Below are positions 22,819-35,269 of a stretch of DNA of 64,000 nt, piece after piece. The position numbers were made by a program, and so were the translations under genes. The notes under the pieces were generated by a model. The model made no database searches. It saw only the letters and a list, made by a program, of their open reading frames with translations, and was not told where the DNA came from. Origin of the DNA: Dryococelus australis (taxonomy: Eukaryota; Arthropoda; Insecta; Phasmatodea; Phasmatidae); contig CM056995.1 of the NCBI GenBank assembly GCA_029891345.1, positions 213,603,047 through 213,667,046 of the forward strand. The letters run 5' to 3'. Position 1 is the stretch's first letter, and every line of letters begins with the position of its first letter.

Positions 22819-23049
22819 CTATAGCTTCTGACAATATCCCTTCTTCCTTTGAGGGTTGTACAACCACACCGGCTGTCCTTGAAAAGTCTCCTCAGGCATT
22901 CTTCGGTCATATTGTGTTTTCATCCTATCACTGTTAATTTTAAGGTGCCTCCGGGTAAACTCATGAATGTCGAATAACTCCTGGTGTAGTGTAATAGCAT
23001 ATTGTGGAGTGGCTGCTTCTTCCACTGGACGTCCGAACAGTAAGATCAT
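22819..23049 (-). pseudogene. gypsy integrase C-terminal segment
   Basis: In the direction of transcription the frame reads LFGRPVEEAATPQY, HEFTRRHLKINSDRMKTQYD and then VWLYNPQRKKG. The last is the end of the integrase core and the GPY-like strand of mdg1/412-type Ty3/gypsy Pol, where the protein joins the DNA-binding tail. The zinc-binding and DDE parts are missing: only ~310 unrelated bases lie between this piece and the RNase H start at 23359, where about 2 kb would be expected. It is a deletion relic. Confidence 0.75.
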
Positions 23050-23358
23050 CCGGTAGGAGGAACTCTCTTCGGAACAGCATTCTGGAAGGTCTTGTGGAGT
23101 CGTGGACCACCGAGCGATATAGATGGAACTGCGCGGTTGTTAATTTATGAGTGTTAACCTACCAAGTGACAACCTAAACTTTTGCAACGGAAATATCAAA
23201 ATTAATTTACCACCTCAGTAGAAGGAGTTAATACTATGGGCCCAAAGGATGAAAATTTTTTAGGAGAGGCCCCACTACCTTCGGATATAAGTATGAGTGT
23301 ATGTGTAGTACGAGTGAGGCAAGTTTGAATAACCCGATACCCACCGGTAAAGGGCGTT
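23050..23358. other. Unrecognised filler inside deleted gypsy pol
   Basis: Replaces most of RNase H and integrase. The sequence has no similarity I can see to pol in any frame. Confidence 0.5.
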
Positions 23359-24111
23359 TCAATCACTAGCACCAGTATACAGAATAAATTCACCCTCTCT
23401 ACTCGGGAAGCCCAGTACTGTGGGAGATATAAGAATTTCCTTTAGTCTGTTGAAAGCAATTTCGTACTCCGAGGTCCAATAAAATTTTCTTTTCGCCTCA
23501 GTCAATTCATGCAAAGGTTTGGCGATAGTGGCGAACCCAGGCACAAATCGACGGTAGTAAGTACATAAACCCAGGAAACTTCGCATTTCAGTTTTATCCT
23601 TCGGTTGAGGCCAATCTCTTATTGCTCTGGTCTTCTCAGGATCTGTTTCAATCCCGTGGGCCTATACAACATGACCCAAGAAATGAATTTTCTTTTGGAA
23701 AAGATGACGTTTCTTGGGAACTAATTTCAGGTTGGCAGCAGTCACTTTCTGAAACACAGAATCTAAGTGTGCCAGGTGCTCTTCAAAAGTTCTTCCTGTG
23801 ACCACAATGTCGTCTAGATAAACCTGAAAAATCTCTAAGGTCAGAACTTTCTCCATTAGTCGTTCGAAGGTGGCAGGGGCATTGTGTAGCCCAAATGGCA
23901 TAACCTTGAATCGCCAGGTTCCTTTCCCTTGGACACAAAATGCAGTCTTTTCCTTGTCTTCCTGGACCACCTCGCACTGCCAATACCCGCTCTTCATGTC
24001 TGGAGTAGAAAACCACTGTGAGCCTGCTAAGTTATCCAGTGTGTTGTCTATCTTAGGAAGTGGGGAAGGACGTAACATTCCAAATAAGTTTTCCAGCTTC
24101 TCATGAACCAA
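23359..24111 (-). pseudogene. gypsy reverse transcriptase and start of RNase H
   Basis: A single frame carries the Ty3/gypsy reverse transcriptase from the PLPKIDNTLDNLAGS segment through WFSTPDMKSGYWQ (first catalytic Asp), FKVMPFGLHNAPATFERLM, the catalytic VYLDDIVVTG box and the FLGHVV end. One TAG (23662-23664) interrupts it just before the connection domain ([18 protein letters not shown], then [19 protein letters not shown]). It continues to the first RNase H strand (FILYTGASD, with Gly where the catalytic first Asp normally lies), where it stops. Upstream of 24111 the fingers region is not readable. The order and motifs are those of the mdg1/412 lineage. No LTRs of its own are evident. 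Confidence 0.85.
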
Positions 24112-25456
24112 TAAGTTTTTAGCATTATACCGGACGTGTTTTCTTTATGACTATTCTGCTTGTTTTTTGACTCCTCTCGACGAAATAAAAGGTAAAATAC
24201 AACATGGTCCAGGCAAAATGTGTCGCAATATACTTTTTTTTTCTCAGAAGAATAACTCGAAATGAAACCAGTTATGAGACCTGACAGTCAATAACAAAAA
24301 ATATTGCATATGCATATGTAAAAGTAAAGTTATCCGCTGTACCTTAAAGTTTATGATATCAATCTGGGGATGATACGTAGTTGTACGGAAAAGGCAGTTG
24401 TATACGCAACATTTTTCACAAATAGCCTATACGTGCACGGCCACACTGTCACTCTCAAACACTCATATTTTGGGAGTGTGGGGTGGGGCTAGATATGTAT
24501 TTACCTACACGCACAGGGCTGGTTACAACTGCCTACCGCCCCACTGCTTGTAATGTCGAGGATGCATTCTCACTGTGGAAACGCAACCAGATACTGTGCA
24601 AAGTATTGTATAGCGTTCGTCTGAGTGGAAATTTAGACGTCGGAACACAAACCTCAGCTGAACCGAAAGTTGCAAGAAGTAAACATAGCAAGATACAACA
24701 TGTGGCTACAGTGGATGACATATCAGCGCCATTTATTAACATTATAGTTGATACCATCAAACTTTTATTGTTAGATATGATCCACAATATGTAAATAAAT
24801 ATGTATTGTGTCACCTTTTGCATGAATCTGAATTCAGTTTTATGTATGTAGTGATATGTATATTTGTATTCTGACGCCTTTTTGTGTTAAAGAATGAAAG
24901 TTCTATATACATATGTAGTAATATTATGTGATGCAGTGTATATTACGATGCAATAAATATAAATAAATGTGTGCATGCGTTTATTAACATACCCAAAAAT
25001 GTTTTAATATATGTTTAGTAAGAGATATTTGTTTTTAAATTCTAAGATGAAGTCTGTGTGTTTATCAAAATAAACAAAATATATTCATATAAATGAAATT
25101 TACCTATCGAGTTCAAAGAGAGCTACAAGTGTCTGTGTGAGATAGAAAGAGATGTTACTTTTCTGGGCTATCTACCCAAAACACATTCGTCCCCCCTTGA
25201 CAGTTGGAAATGCGGATGTTAGCATCCCCTGACCCTGATCATAATTATTTTAGTGGGAAGGAGAAGCAGATGTCGCGTGGTTATTACTCATTATAATTGC
25301 TCGGGCGTGGGGAAGCATAGATGCAGATCTGCAACCCCCAGACTCAGTCAGACATGCGGGCGTAATAACTGGTCCACTTCTGTCGGCATGGCGTGGGAAC
25401 GAGACGTAAATGGTAAAAGGTGTTTCACACTCAAGTCGTGTGAAACACTCGTAGTT
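24112..25456. other. Spacer
   Basis: No gene supported; the open frames at 24483-24823 lie on opposite strands of the same stretch and lack motifs. Confidence 0.45.
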
Positions 25457-25655
25457 GAAGGCTGTTCACGATAAAGTGAGCACTTTAGAAATCAACCTTA
25501 GAAAAAGTCACTGTTTCTGCCTGTATATATTTTAACGTGTGCACTGAGTGACATTTGCCCAATAAAGTTGGTAACGAAGGATGGAAAGTAGTTCCATATC
25601 TTAACGTAGAATAAGTGTCGGGTAACCATATGTGAGCTATTCTAAGCGCATTCTA
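25457..25655. mobile_element. Family A MITE, long type, truncated
   Basis: Starts AGGCTGTTCACGATAAAG and follows the long-type interior (GTGTGCACTGAGTGACAT, AAAGTTGGTAACGAAGG) for ~200 bases, then stops at the boundary with the next element. Confidence 0.75.
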
Positions 25656-25670
25656 CTGTTAGTTTGACGT

Positions 25671-26776
25671 CACTATGTTCGTTAAGAAACTCGAAACGAA
25701 AACGAAGCCCTTCGGGCATTCGTTACCGAGATTTATTATAAAAACTTGGCGGGTGTGTGTAGCACATTGTTTTTTTTTTTTTTTTTTGGAACTGAAATAA
25801 AAGAATCGTGATGTAATGTGCCTTCATGCATTACAAGAACATAAAAATATATTACAGAAAAAATATTTTTAAAGAACCAATTTACCTTTCTGTTTTAATT
25901 TTTAACATTTCTACGCAGCAGTGTAGGTTGGCTATCGTGAGGGTATTTGTTAGATTATTACAATTGTTTATAATGAAATAAGAGAGCATAAACCACTAAT
26001 TTTTTCAAAAAATTTGTGTGAACGATTTCGTTCGTAAACCAAACGATAGGTAGCGCTAAACTGTAAATAATTCTTGGTATTTTACAACCAAAATACTTTC
26101 TCTTGAAAATAATTGAGTGGAAATTTATACATTGATATTAATACAAGAAACACGACGACGTCTAGTTTGTTGCCCATCGCTTATTTTATAATCTTGGTAT
26201 CATAAATAACAGAGGAAACTCCTCGTTCATAAATACCTTGCAGCCAAACTGCAAAATGGCCACTGAGAAAAATCTTCGGGCAAGTAAAAACCAAAGTTCT
26301 GTCTACTTTCTCTTACCGGCGTACATGCGAGTCTATTTCAACTCAGTGCAAATGAAATTAAAGTATATTTATGTTTAATAAATCACACGTCCAGCCAAGT
26401 TACAAAATAAGTACGTAGTTGTCAGCAAATTTGACACACTTAAACGAAATATACCTACACATTATGTATTCAATACTAACATTTAAATTTAAAACACTCA
26501 AAAAGCAAACAAATTATTTCAAGTGCTTTACTGCTTTGGTTTATTAATGTTTTCGAGGTTAATTATTCATAATTTACGAACAAAGTCTCACAAAACAATT
26601 ACAGTTTATGTGCACAGTGTTGCCACCCTGCATTCGTTAACGAAAACCCGAACATTGCCGAAGTCTCGGAGGCCCGTAACGAATTGACAGAATATCACAT
26701 TGCCTTTCTCGAAGATTTCATTCGTTTCAGGAGCTTTCGAAACTTAACGAAAACGAAAAATTAACGAATAACTTAG
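25671..26776. mobile_element. Candidate non-autonomous element with TTCGTTAACGAA motifs
   Basis: Both ends (25671-25735 and 26635-26776) are dense in GTTCGTTAA, GAAACGAAAACGAA and CGTTAACGAAAAC words in opposite orientations, while the ~900 bases between are AT-rich and lack them. Exact terminal repeats and a target duplication are not certain. No coding sequence. Confidence 0.4.
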
Positions 26777-26889
26777 AAAAATCTCCTTGCAGTGGAACAG
26801 ACGTGGTCTCGGAGAACCACGAGCGCGTGGCATCTTGTTCGTGCAGGCACGCACTAGTGGTAAGACTGCTGTAACTCCACGACTGCTGG

Positions 26890-27679
26890 CCAGCGTTGCC
26901 AACACGAAAAGAGGCGATTTCGCTACAGCGCTAGTAAAATTCCGCTACAGAATATATTAATTTTAACTTTATTTTAATAACTGGGTTTAAAAAAAATATG
27001 CCTGGCATAAATAACGAAACCTGCACAGCCAGAATTACAATAAATCTCGAAAAACAACGAAAAGTGTGAGCAAACGTGACTATAAACTCTCCAAAATACA
27101 AAGTATCCACAAATCGTAACTTCAGAAACTCCGCCAAATGGTCAAACGGCACACACGCAAAATGACATCGCAATCCCGACGCCGAAGTCAAAAAATCCGA
27201 ACCACCACAGACAGCGGCTATTAGAACTGCTACTCAACTATTAATGGGAGAAAAAGATACGTTTATAACAGGTGATAAAATCAGAAAGGAGAAGGTATCA
27301 GACATTCATTGCACAATAAAGACGAATTCTCAACATTCAGCTGCCTTCAGTGCAGTGGTGATATTGATGGTAGCAATAGTAAGTAGTTCGTGACAGGCGC
27401 TGAATTACGTGGTCGTCAAAGAAATTATATGTTCAAAAATTAGAAAAATATTACCACATTAACTAATAAAAATCAATGTTTAAGCTTCAAAAAGTAAACC
27501 TCATTCTGCTGCGATTAGTTTTTAAAGCATCAATGGAATGGAATTTCGTGGATGCCAGCAACATGCTAGAAAGTCGCTACATTATGAATGTTTATCACTT
27601 TTCGCCGCTTTGTCGCCCTAATGTTTAAATTTTGCTATGCGTAGCGGAATTCCGCTACTGTTGGTAACACTGCTGCTGG
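26890..27679. mobile_element. Family C element, ~790 bp
   Basis: Left CCAGCGTTGCCAACA and right (complement) CCAGCAGCAGTGTTACCAAC are imperfect inverted ends of the CAGTGTTGCCAAC type common in insect DNA transposons. Inside each lies a copy of a GCGGAATTCCGCTAC-like word. 27475-27660 is the uninterrupted version of the sequence split at 11310-11995. A decayed frame around 27215-27390 is open for ~55 codons without a recognisable domain. Confidence 0.5.
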
Positions 27680-28539
27680 CTTGTGGTTCGCCCGGCGAGG
27701 GTAGAAGCAGCTGCGCGAGCAGCCAGATGCCGCGCCTAAAACATTCGTCTCATAATCAGTTGCGCGTGTTAGCCGATGCGCGCCAGGCCGTCACTATCAG
27801 CTACCGCCAGCACTTGTGGAGTTTTCAGTAACCATCCACAAAGCAAGTAAGATAAAAGAGAAGAAGCTCAATGCTATTTTGGTGGGTCATTATTTCCTCT
27901 ATGTTTGGGCTATTAGGTAGAATTTGCTACCAACCATACAACTCTTAAACATAATTATTTCAATTTTCAGACAGACGTTTTAGTTACTGCTAATAACAAT
28001 TTGGTAAAAATGTTATAATTAAATGCTGTATTTACAAACGGTAAGCTGGAACTAAATGTGTGTTTATTGATGGTAGAGAATACATATGTTGGCTACTCTG
28101 TTAACTGCATAATAGTTTATTAAGACGCTAATTGTACATATTTATTTATTTTAAAAAGACATTATCGCCAATATCAATAACTCTTGTGCCATTTAATCTT
28201 AGGCAATCAGCATTTGAAAATTCAATAAAGCTCAAGCATCCAAATTCCTGCAATTGGTTGCAAACATCAGCACCTACTTCTCTAGCAACGAACATAACAA
28301 CGGAAACAAAACAAGTGAACAACTCAACGCTCAGGCGCTGACAGTGCATGCCTAAATAAAAATTATATATTTTATGAATTATAATGAGAATAATTAAACT
28401 TAATTTACTTGTGAGTTAAGTATATTTAGAAATAAAATTATACTGCTTATAAAATATACAGTTTTCTTTATTAAAATGCATTATTTAAATTTTTTCAACA
28501 GGTGGCGAAGTCATTCTACCTAATAATTTAGTGGCCCAC
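27680..28539. other. AT-rich spacer
   Basis: No gene supported. Frames at 28132-28349 on both strands overlap and lack motifs. Confidence 0.45.
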
Positions 28540-28975
28540 GAAATTCCTATAAAGCTTCGACCCCCTGTAACCAACTGAACGAAGGGCGACGGCGCAGTGG
28601 TCAGCGAGTGCGACTGTACGATCACAAGAAAGAGCAGAGATCGGCTGGCTTTTACACAAAAAATGGGACTTGATGCGTGAGTGCCTGAAATTTGGTATTA
28701 CGTTAACGTAAGTATGGCTGTGAACATTTTGATCGTATACGTGTAACGAAATCAGTGAACGTTACGTGGCTGTACCTATAATTAAGATTGACGTACAAAT
28801 TGCGCTCACTGATAGGAATACAAAGTGCTACAGTAGTAATACGCACGTAAAGTTTTGCTGCAATGGAAATTAAATTAAGAAATCAAATTTAGTTCCTTTA
28901 TTTTATTGAGACCTTCATGCCTCCCGAACTCCGATACACCCTAATCAATTCGCTACAGTATGGAAATCACTCGCT
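28540..28975 (+). mobile_element. LTR-like repeat (type 2), unoccupied copy
   Basis: TATAAAG at 28548-28554 is followed by GACGGCGCAGTGGTCAGCGA and later GAGACCTTCATGCCTCCCGA. The same order occurs at 54640-55800, where a family A MITE has been inserted. The 3' motif is shared with the solo LTRs at 21.0 and 39.8-52.0 kb. Clean TG...CA ends and a target duplication were not found, so the limits are approximate. Confidence 0.5.
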
Positions 28976-30381
28976 ACTCAATCCACAAAACCTTTAACAT
29001 ACTTTGTACACTTTATATCTGCGATAAATATTGTTCGAATTGTAGACATTATATGTATTGTTTAATCACACATAACAATCACAACTTTACTGATATTCTC
29101 TCATGCAAGTAATAAAAACTAAGTCATCGGCAGAGAGAAGATTATTCACAATTAAAAAGACGTTACTGATGTCAATAATTACCCTACTTCCTTATAAAAA
29201 CCTATGCAAGTATTTTTGATGGTATAATCGAAGTCTTAATACTTTAATGACTATTTAAAAAAACATGTTTTAAGCCGAAGGAATTTTCCACTAGGTTTCG
29301 TAATTGGTCGAATAGTTAGTGAGAGATCACGTAAGCCAATAATAATCATATTTTTTGTTATAGTAAGTACCCTCCAAAATGGTGGACGATAAAAGTTATT
29401 ACTTAGCGAATTTAGTGCAAAACGTAAGTTGTTCAGCAATCGGAGTCTCCATTAAATCTTAACATATAATAACAGAAAAACATAGTTGTTTTGAAAATTA
29501 AGAAAAAAACTACACAAAGCGAGTATATTGCCTCCCATTTTACGGTTTGCATGTGTAAGGTACTGTAATTAGTTGCGAAGTTACAGATGTGACATCGAAT
29601 TGAGAAGTTACCGAGATATGACATTTTAAGTTTAAATTTCAGGTGACAGCTTCCAACAAGATAGAACAGGATGTTATCAATCAAAGTATTTAAGTCATAC
29701 AACAACTGCAAGTATGCCAAATCCAACTTATATGTAACGAATTCTAACAAAGCAAATCATTTGGAAAATAGGTACTTTTACATTTAAAATTACCTATTCA
29801 TAATTTCTGTAATATGACTATTGGTACAATATACGTCCTATGTGGGATCAAATTCAGTAGTTGTAAAACGTAACTTTATCGTCAGGAGACGTTAATTAAT
29901 TAATTGGATTAAAGTATACAGTTTTCTCTATTCGAAAAATTAAGACTGTGAGAGGATTTCACAATATCGGCTCCCCTTTGGGTTTAAAAAGTAAATTCTC
30001 GAAAAAACTGCAGAAATGGGAGATCGTGGCCGTCTCCACGACGCAAGCCGGCTGGCAATGCGCAGGCAAGTGCGCGAGATGTCGGCCCTGGCAACAGTGG
30101 AGGTGCATCGAGGAGAACAGGGTCAGGTTGTGTGTTGCTAAGCAACATCCCGTGTGCTGAGTGGGCCCCGGCTCGACTTCAGGCAGAGCGTGCGTGTCGC
30201 CGCTGACCACGTCAGCAAGCAGGCGACGTGTCACGTGACACGGCGCCGGCCCTGCCACCTCCACCAGTCAGGGGCGGCACACAGTCTCCCTTGTACCGAC
30301 AAACTTCGGCTCCGAGTGAAGAAGATAACCTGGGTGCCGATGGCCATAGTTGCACCACTGCTGTTAAAACACATTCAGCTA
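28976..30381. other. Spacer with a GC-rich patch
   Basis: 29990-30350 is clearly richer in G+C than its surroundings and is open in several frames on both strands. I recognise no domain and do not call a gene. Confidence 0.45.
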
Positions 30382-30447
30382 AAAGGCTGTTCAGGGTGAA
30401 ATGAAATGAGCACTTTTGAAAGTCCTGCTTGAGACCATTGGTGCACG
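30382..30447. mobile_element. Family A MITE, long type, short remnant
   Basis: AAAGGCTGTTCAGGGTGAAA through GAAAGTCCTGCTTGAG matches the first ~65 bases of the long type; the rest is absent. Confidence 0.7.
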
Positions 30448-32744
30448 AAAGCATTATATTTGTATAATTTATGTCAACTTGTTTCACAGGGGATTCTTCG
30501 AAATTTCTAGCATCTCAAGACGTAAATAACAAATTTTAGCACCTACTTACCTTGTTAGATATTCACTACCGTTATTATTCTCAGAGCACTGATTGCAAAT
30601 AAGAAAACAAAAATTCTTTCTTTTCTTCCATTAGTGCTCCCAGACTAATGACGACAGTGAATATCACTTTACGTAAAAGTGACCATGTTTAATTAAAAAA
30701 ATACTTCCGAGCACCACGGCTAAAAGAACACAAACTAGTGCCCTACATGGAGGTCATCAGTCTCCTTGAGGCCACTGTTGTGTTGGCCGTTGTTTGATGT
30801 AAGTATGTGTTATTTGCGTATGTCATTTTCCAATTAGTCTCCGGGCATTAAGAGAGAAGTCAAATAAAACAATAAGTATATCTTAAAACAATTTTACAGC
30901 GTGTTAAGAAAATATATTGACAGCAATTGGACTTATGTTAACGTGTGAATGATCACTAAGGCGTGCGTGTTCATGTTTGCTTTAAAAATAAACTCGCACC
31001 TGTAAAAACAGCGCTGTATGTTTGTTTTGTACCTGGTTGTCAGTACATTACAGTTGACAAACAAAACTCGTATTTAAAAAAACCGGTTCCGCTGCAAAAG
31101 ACAGCAACTTATCGCATGAAACGACTAGATTCGTTCACAAAACAAAAACCAAGCATCCTGACAGGAACTGAGCCACGGGACTATTTTCTTTCGATGTCCC
31201 GGCTCTCTCTTCCTCGCTTTACGCCAAATGAAAATCTTAACTGCATCTTTTTTCTTCTTTTTCGAGCTTACTTTTACATGTTAGATATCTGACGTCTTTG
31301 CATCTAGGTTTAACCCTTACAGTTACAATACTAGTTCTTCCTGAGGGGCCGTGTTCGCATACACCAGCCAACGCTGGCTTTATGCCCTAAAAGGCACTGC
31401 CTGCCGGCTGACAGTTGCGAAAATTGAATAGGAAATCCCACGTTAAGGAATTTCGCCTCGGTGCATCAATTTTAGATACAGTCGTTTCAAACAAAATGTA
31501 TTATTCACGAATTGTTTTGGAGAAGATCCCTACGAACGTATATTTTCAGTATAGATAGTGTTGTATACCAAAGATAGGTTGGTTTATCTCCGAGCGGATG
31601 GGAGAGGTGCAGGTTACACACGCATGCAATGAGAACACCGACTAGTATAGAGTTTAGAAGTAAATTAAAGCAAATACACGTAACACGAAGTTAACAGCAG
31701 CAAGAAGTAACAGACAATGAACACAAATACAGAGTTACACAGCGGTATATTGGATAGTTCCCTGAGACTCTGTGGAGGCGAGGGGCGTAGCCGACATAAG
31801 GCTGTCTCTCGCGTAACACTCAGCTATTGGCTTAAGCTCGGGAACTAGGGTGGAGTCATAACACATATAATATTCCTCTTGGAGGGCATCATGGACCAAG
31901 TCCGGGAGGAGAAGGTACATGACCTTTGTACAGGCGTGCCGTGTGCACCAGCTAGATGGTTTTTTGTGGGTTATGTTCGGGAGTTCGAACCCATTCTACT
32001 TTTCATCTCAAAGTTGTGTGTCCTGACCTAAAACTGTCAGCTGGGGCCAGAGGCCCGTGACACGCGTCCAAGTTATGGTTTACAATTAAAGCGGTATCAA
32101 CGACAGGAGTCAGTCGTAGGGCAAAGATTGTGCTGAAAAATATAGTTTCTCGTTAGCGTGGTATCACTGACTTTTATAGTCTTTACGATCGGATGGCTGA
32201 CCTCTGGGGTCAGACAGTGTCTGGTGTAGCAAGCCCGCAGGGAAGCGTGGCTGCATAGGAAAGGAAAGCCTTCGAGTAAAAATAAGAAATGAGAATCGAA
32301 GGTGGGACCCGGTAATACCAGATGGTAATTAAGAAATATCTGTAAGACAAGTACCTGGGCAATTGGGGCGAAAAGATAGTGGGGCGGATTTAACAATAGG
32401 CAGTATGTACTTTTTAAATTTTAAAATATTCATGTTATCCCAACCCGTTATTTATTTAACAGGGTTCGCTGTGGAACGTGTTTATCACATGGGAACAGTG
32501 TTATTTTAACTGTTACGTTATAAACCACCCATCCCTCTCATGAATGTGAACAGATTTTTTACATGGCGTGAAAATGAAAGCTACTACTATTGTGTTGACA
32601 GGAATAACTCAACTGATGGAACCAAATTCAGGAAATGTTTTAGGTTGAATGTTAAAAAAGAGTTGAACAGTATTACAAACAGCGGTTAGTTAACATGTCG
32701 GAAGTGAGGGTGTAACTGTGCTATCGCAGGCGCTGCGTACTAAA
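30448..32744. other. Spacer, no recognised gene
   Basis: About 2.3 kb with no recognisable coding sequence. 31560-32100 is moderately GC-rich and could be an unrecognised repeat. The minus-strand frame 31735-31920 has no motif. Confidence 0.4.
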
Positions 32745-33137
32745 GGCACGTTAACACGGCGATAGTTCCTATCGCGAGAGCTACTCTCGCATTACTATCG
32801 CTGAGTAAACTGCGCGATAGTTACTGTCGCACAGTCGCGATATCAGCTCGAGCTAGAAAGTTTATAGTAACTGTCGTGATTAACATGTAACTATCGTAGT
32901 GTACACCGTTTAGCATCATTATCGTGATAGTGCGGCCTCTTGACAAAAGGATATACATGCAAGGCCTATCAATGTATTTACACAAGTGTTGTCGGACATG
33001 GGTCTTTTGAGGTTAACTATCACAGCATGTCTCGATCGTGTGTGTAAACAGGACCTATCGCGGCAGATACTTTCACACACTTTCGTGATAGCTACTCTCA
33101 CCGTCCAAACGAGCCGTTAACATTTTGCGACAGTGCC
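32745..33137. mobile_element. Candidate MITE with subterminal CTATCG/CGATAG repeats
   Basis: Left GGCACGTTAACACGGCGAT and right (complement) GGCACTGTCGCAAAATGTTAACGG are imperfect inverted ends. Between them TATCG/CGATA words recur at least a dozen times in both orientations (for example 32759, 32773, 32797, 32814, 32892, 32921, 33056). No coding sequence. Subterminal hexamer clusters like this are typical transposase-binding arrays. The superfamily is unknown. Confidence 0.5.
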
Positions 33138-34327
33138 AGCCCGCTGCCGCGTCGCGCCACAGCCACTGCGCATGCACACACGTGGCGACTGCCCGATATC
33201 GATTTAGCAAACGCATAATATCTATGGCCACAACATAGTGAGTTTGTCTGCTATCCAATTTATCACTAACTGATAAACTGGGCAACAGAGCCTTCAAATT
33301 TATTGCCAACTTCCTGTATCAGACAGCAAAGATGACCACGATGAGGTCGTCGCTGGGATTTCTTTGTGACTATTTAAAGGCCGTTTTGTAGTCGGTGGAA
33401 ACTCGGGACTACAAGAATGCGTATTTCATTTTATAATTCACACGAGAAAAAACAATTAATGCACTACTTCTGTGGATACTATTTAACTATGGTATCCCAC
33501 AATACTGACGAAGGCTCGTAACAGTTTGAGTTGGTAAGAGATGTGCCAACTTCGCTGGCACAATTATATCACCTGAAACAGGCGTTTAAAACCACTGGAA
33601 ATACGCTATAACTGTCAATCACAAATTCCAAAACATTTCCTCGTCGTATGATACAACGTCGACCAAAAGAACTAAGCACACAGGTACGCCAGAAACCCGG
33701 TCGGCCGCTTTTTCCAAACGTTTTAAAATCAGAAAACGATATTTAAAAAAAAAAGGCAACAGGTTCTGTGAAAACCCGTCCTCCACTGTCCTACTCCTAA
33801 CCCGGTTATTAAATAAAGACTACGGCGGTGAGAACAGTAAATTCAACGAGTGGGCCAATACCCACCCCACGGCGTTTACAACTTTGTACTCCCTCCATTG
33901 CGCCACAGCCGTTCGTTCAGAATGACTTCGTCGTTCACGTCCTTTATACACTACTAGCGTAACTTTAGTGATGCCACTGGATATGGGGTGAAATTATCAA
34001 GAAGCACCGGGGGGTTTATACCTTAATCAAGTAGTGAAATTTACAAGATATTGTACCCTGAATTTAACGTATAGTTTTTCAAGGCTCGAGCGTGATTGAA
34101 ATGGATGAAAAAGGTGTTTATGAATAACTTAGGGCAGAAGTGTCGAGAGGGTTGTAATAATTTTACATGGCAACTTAAAAACATATACGATATTACTTTT
34201 TTAAACCAAATCGCACTTAAAGGCAATATTCTTGGAATAAACCAGATAAGTGTACCAAATATTTGATTTGTGATCAACTGGCGCTTACAATAGAGGTGCG
34301 TATGTGTATATTACACGCACGCACACA
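33138..34327. other. Spacer
   Basis: No gene recognised. Confidence 0.45.
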
Positions 34328-34795
34328 CTAGCTGTACCCTCACCCGCTTCGTTGGACATTGATTTATTTTGAAAATTGGAATCGCTATAGCCACTCACTT
34401 GGGATCGCTCTGCCCACTGGTCCACTGCGGCTTCACTTGAGATTACTCTACCCACTGTGTCTCTGTGGCCCCACTTGATATATGTCTATAGCTATATGGA
34501 GGAATGTAGCTTGCTAACAATGAAAGAATTATAACAATCGGCCCTGCAGTTTTGGCAGAGCATGCTTAGAAAGCAGCAAAATAGCTAATTTTCCCCCTAC
34601 TTGATTCACTTATACCCTTAATGCTCAACTCCTGTTTAGTGCTAGGGCAATTTTTAATACACACAAACCTTCATCGATAAATGAAGATCACAACAGTAAA
34701 AATCGCATTCAAATCCGTTTAGTGGTTCTCGAGATTAGCACAGTCATACAGACAGACGCACGCCAGGGGCTTCCTTTTATACTATGTAGTTATAT
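34328..34795 (-). mobile_element. Helitron-like non-autonomous element, ~470 bp
   Basis: On the minus strand it opens ACTACATAGTATAAAAGGAA and a CTAAACGGATTTGAATGCGA leader, analogous to the element at 9406. It then carries two A-box-like tandem units and ends CAACGAAGCGGGTGAGGGTA then CAGCTAG followed by T. A GC-rich stem remnant just before CTAG, with T outside, is the Helitron 3' signature (CTRR-T). The stem is degenerate and the 5' TC is unclear. No coding sequence. Confidence 0.55.
34389..34470 (-). repeat. Two ~40-bp A-box-like tandem units
   Basis: On the minus strand: GCCACAGAGACACAGTGGGT then AGAGTAATC, and GCCGCAGTGGACCAGTGGGC then AGAGCGATC. They are the same unit type as the 38-bp array at 9698-9958, more diverged. 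Confidence 0.65.
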
Positions 34796-35269
34796 CGCGC
34801 ATAGAGATGAAGGGCAATGAATTATGAAAATGTAGAAAAACCACAGCTCCTTACCTGTGTCGATTCGATTCCTGAACGATACACACTCTCTCTTCTAAAT
34901 TCATCATTTTTTTAGCCAACTTTCTCAATTATATCAGCTGACTGAAACTGGACAGTGATAAATGTTCTGTTTATTCCCGACCGTACACCACAAAGATCAC
35001 CACATATTTGCGTAAAGAGCACATTTTTTCAGAACACTGTCTCGAGAGAACGGCTGTCACAGGAATCTGTTACGTTCCAGCAATGTATATCCAGTTAATG
35101 GTGCTGGACAAAAACACACCACAGCTGGTGGTGCGATTATGCATACCCCGACACTGGCAGTAAAACCCAGTAATGCCTCCGACGAAAAACCGAGAAAGTT
35201 CGGTAACTTACACCTGCAAGAAGATATTATTTTTGGAAAAGAACTAACCTGGAAAGAAGCAACTCTGTA
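34796..35269. other. Spacer
   Basis: No gene recognised. Confidence 0.45.

Noticed and set aside
21031..24111. LTR at 21 kb as the 3' LTR of the gypsy pol on the same strand
   Set aside because: ATAT duplicates on both sides of the LTR itself and no purine tract adjoins it, so it is a solo LTR.
24483..24823. Overlapping ~100-codon frames on both strands as a possible gene
   Set aside because: No domain, no promoter or splice signals that stand out, and mirror-image openness points to base composition.
29948..30487. GC-rich patch read as a first exon or CpG-island promoter
   Set aside because: No TATA/initiator pair or conserved protein, and the right side merges into a family A remnant.
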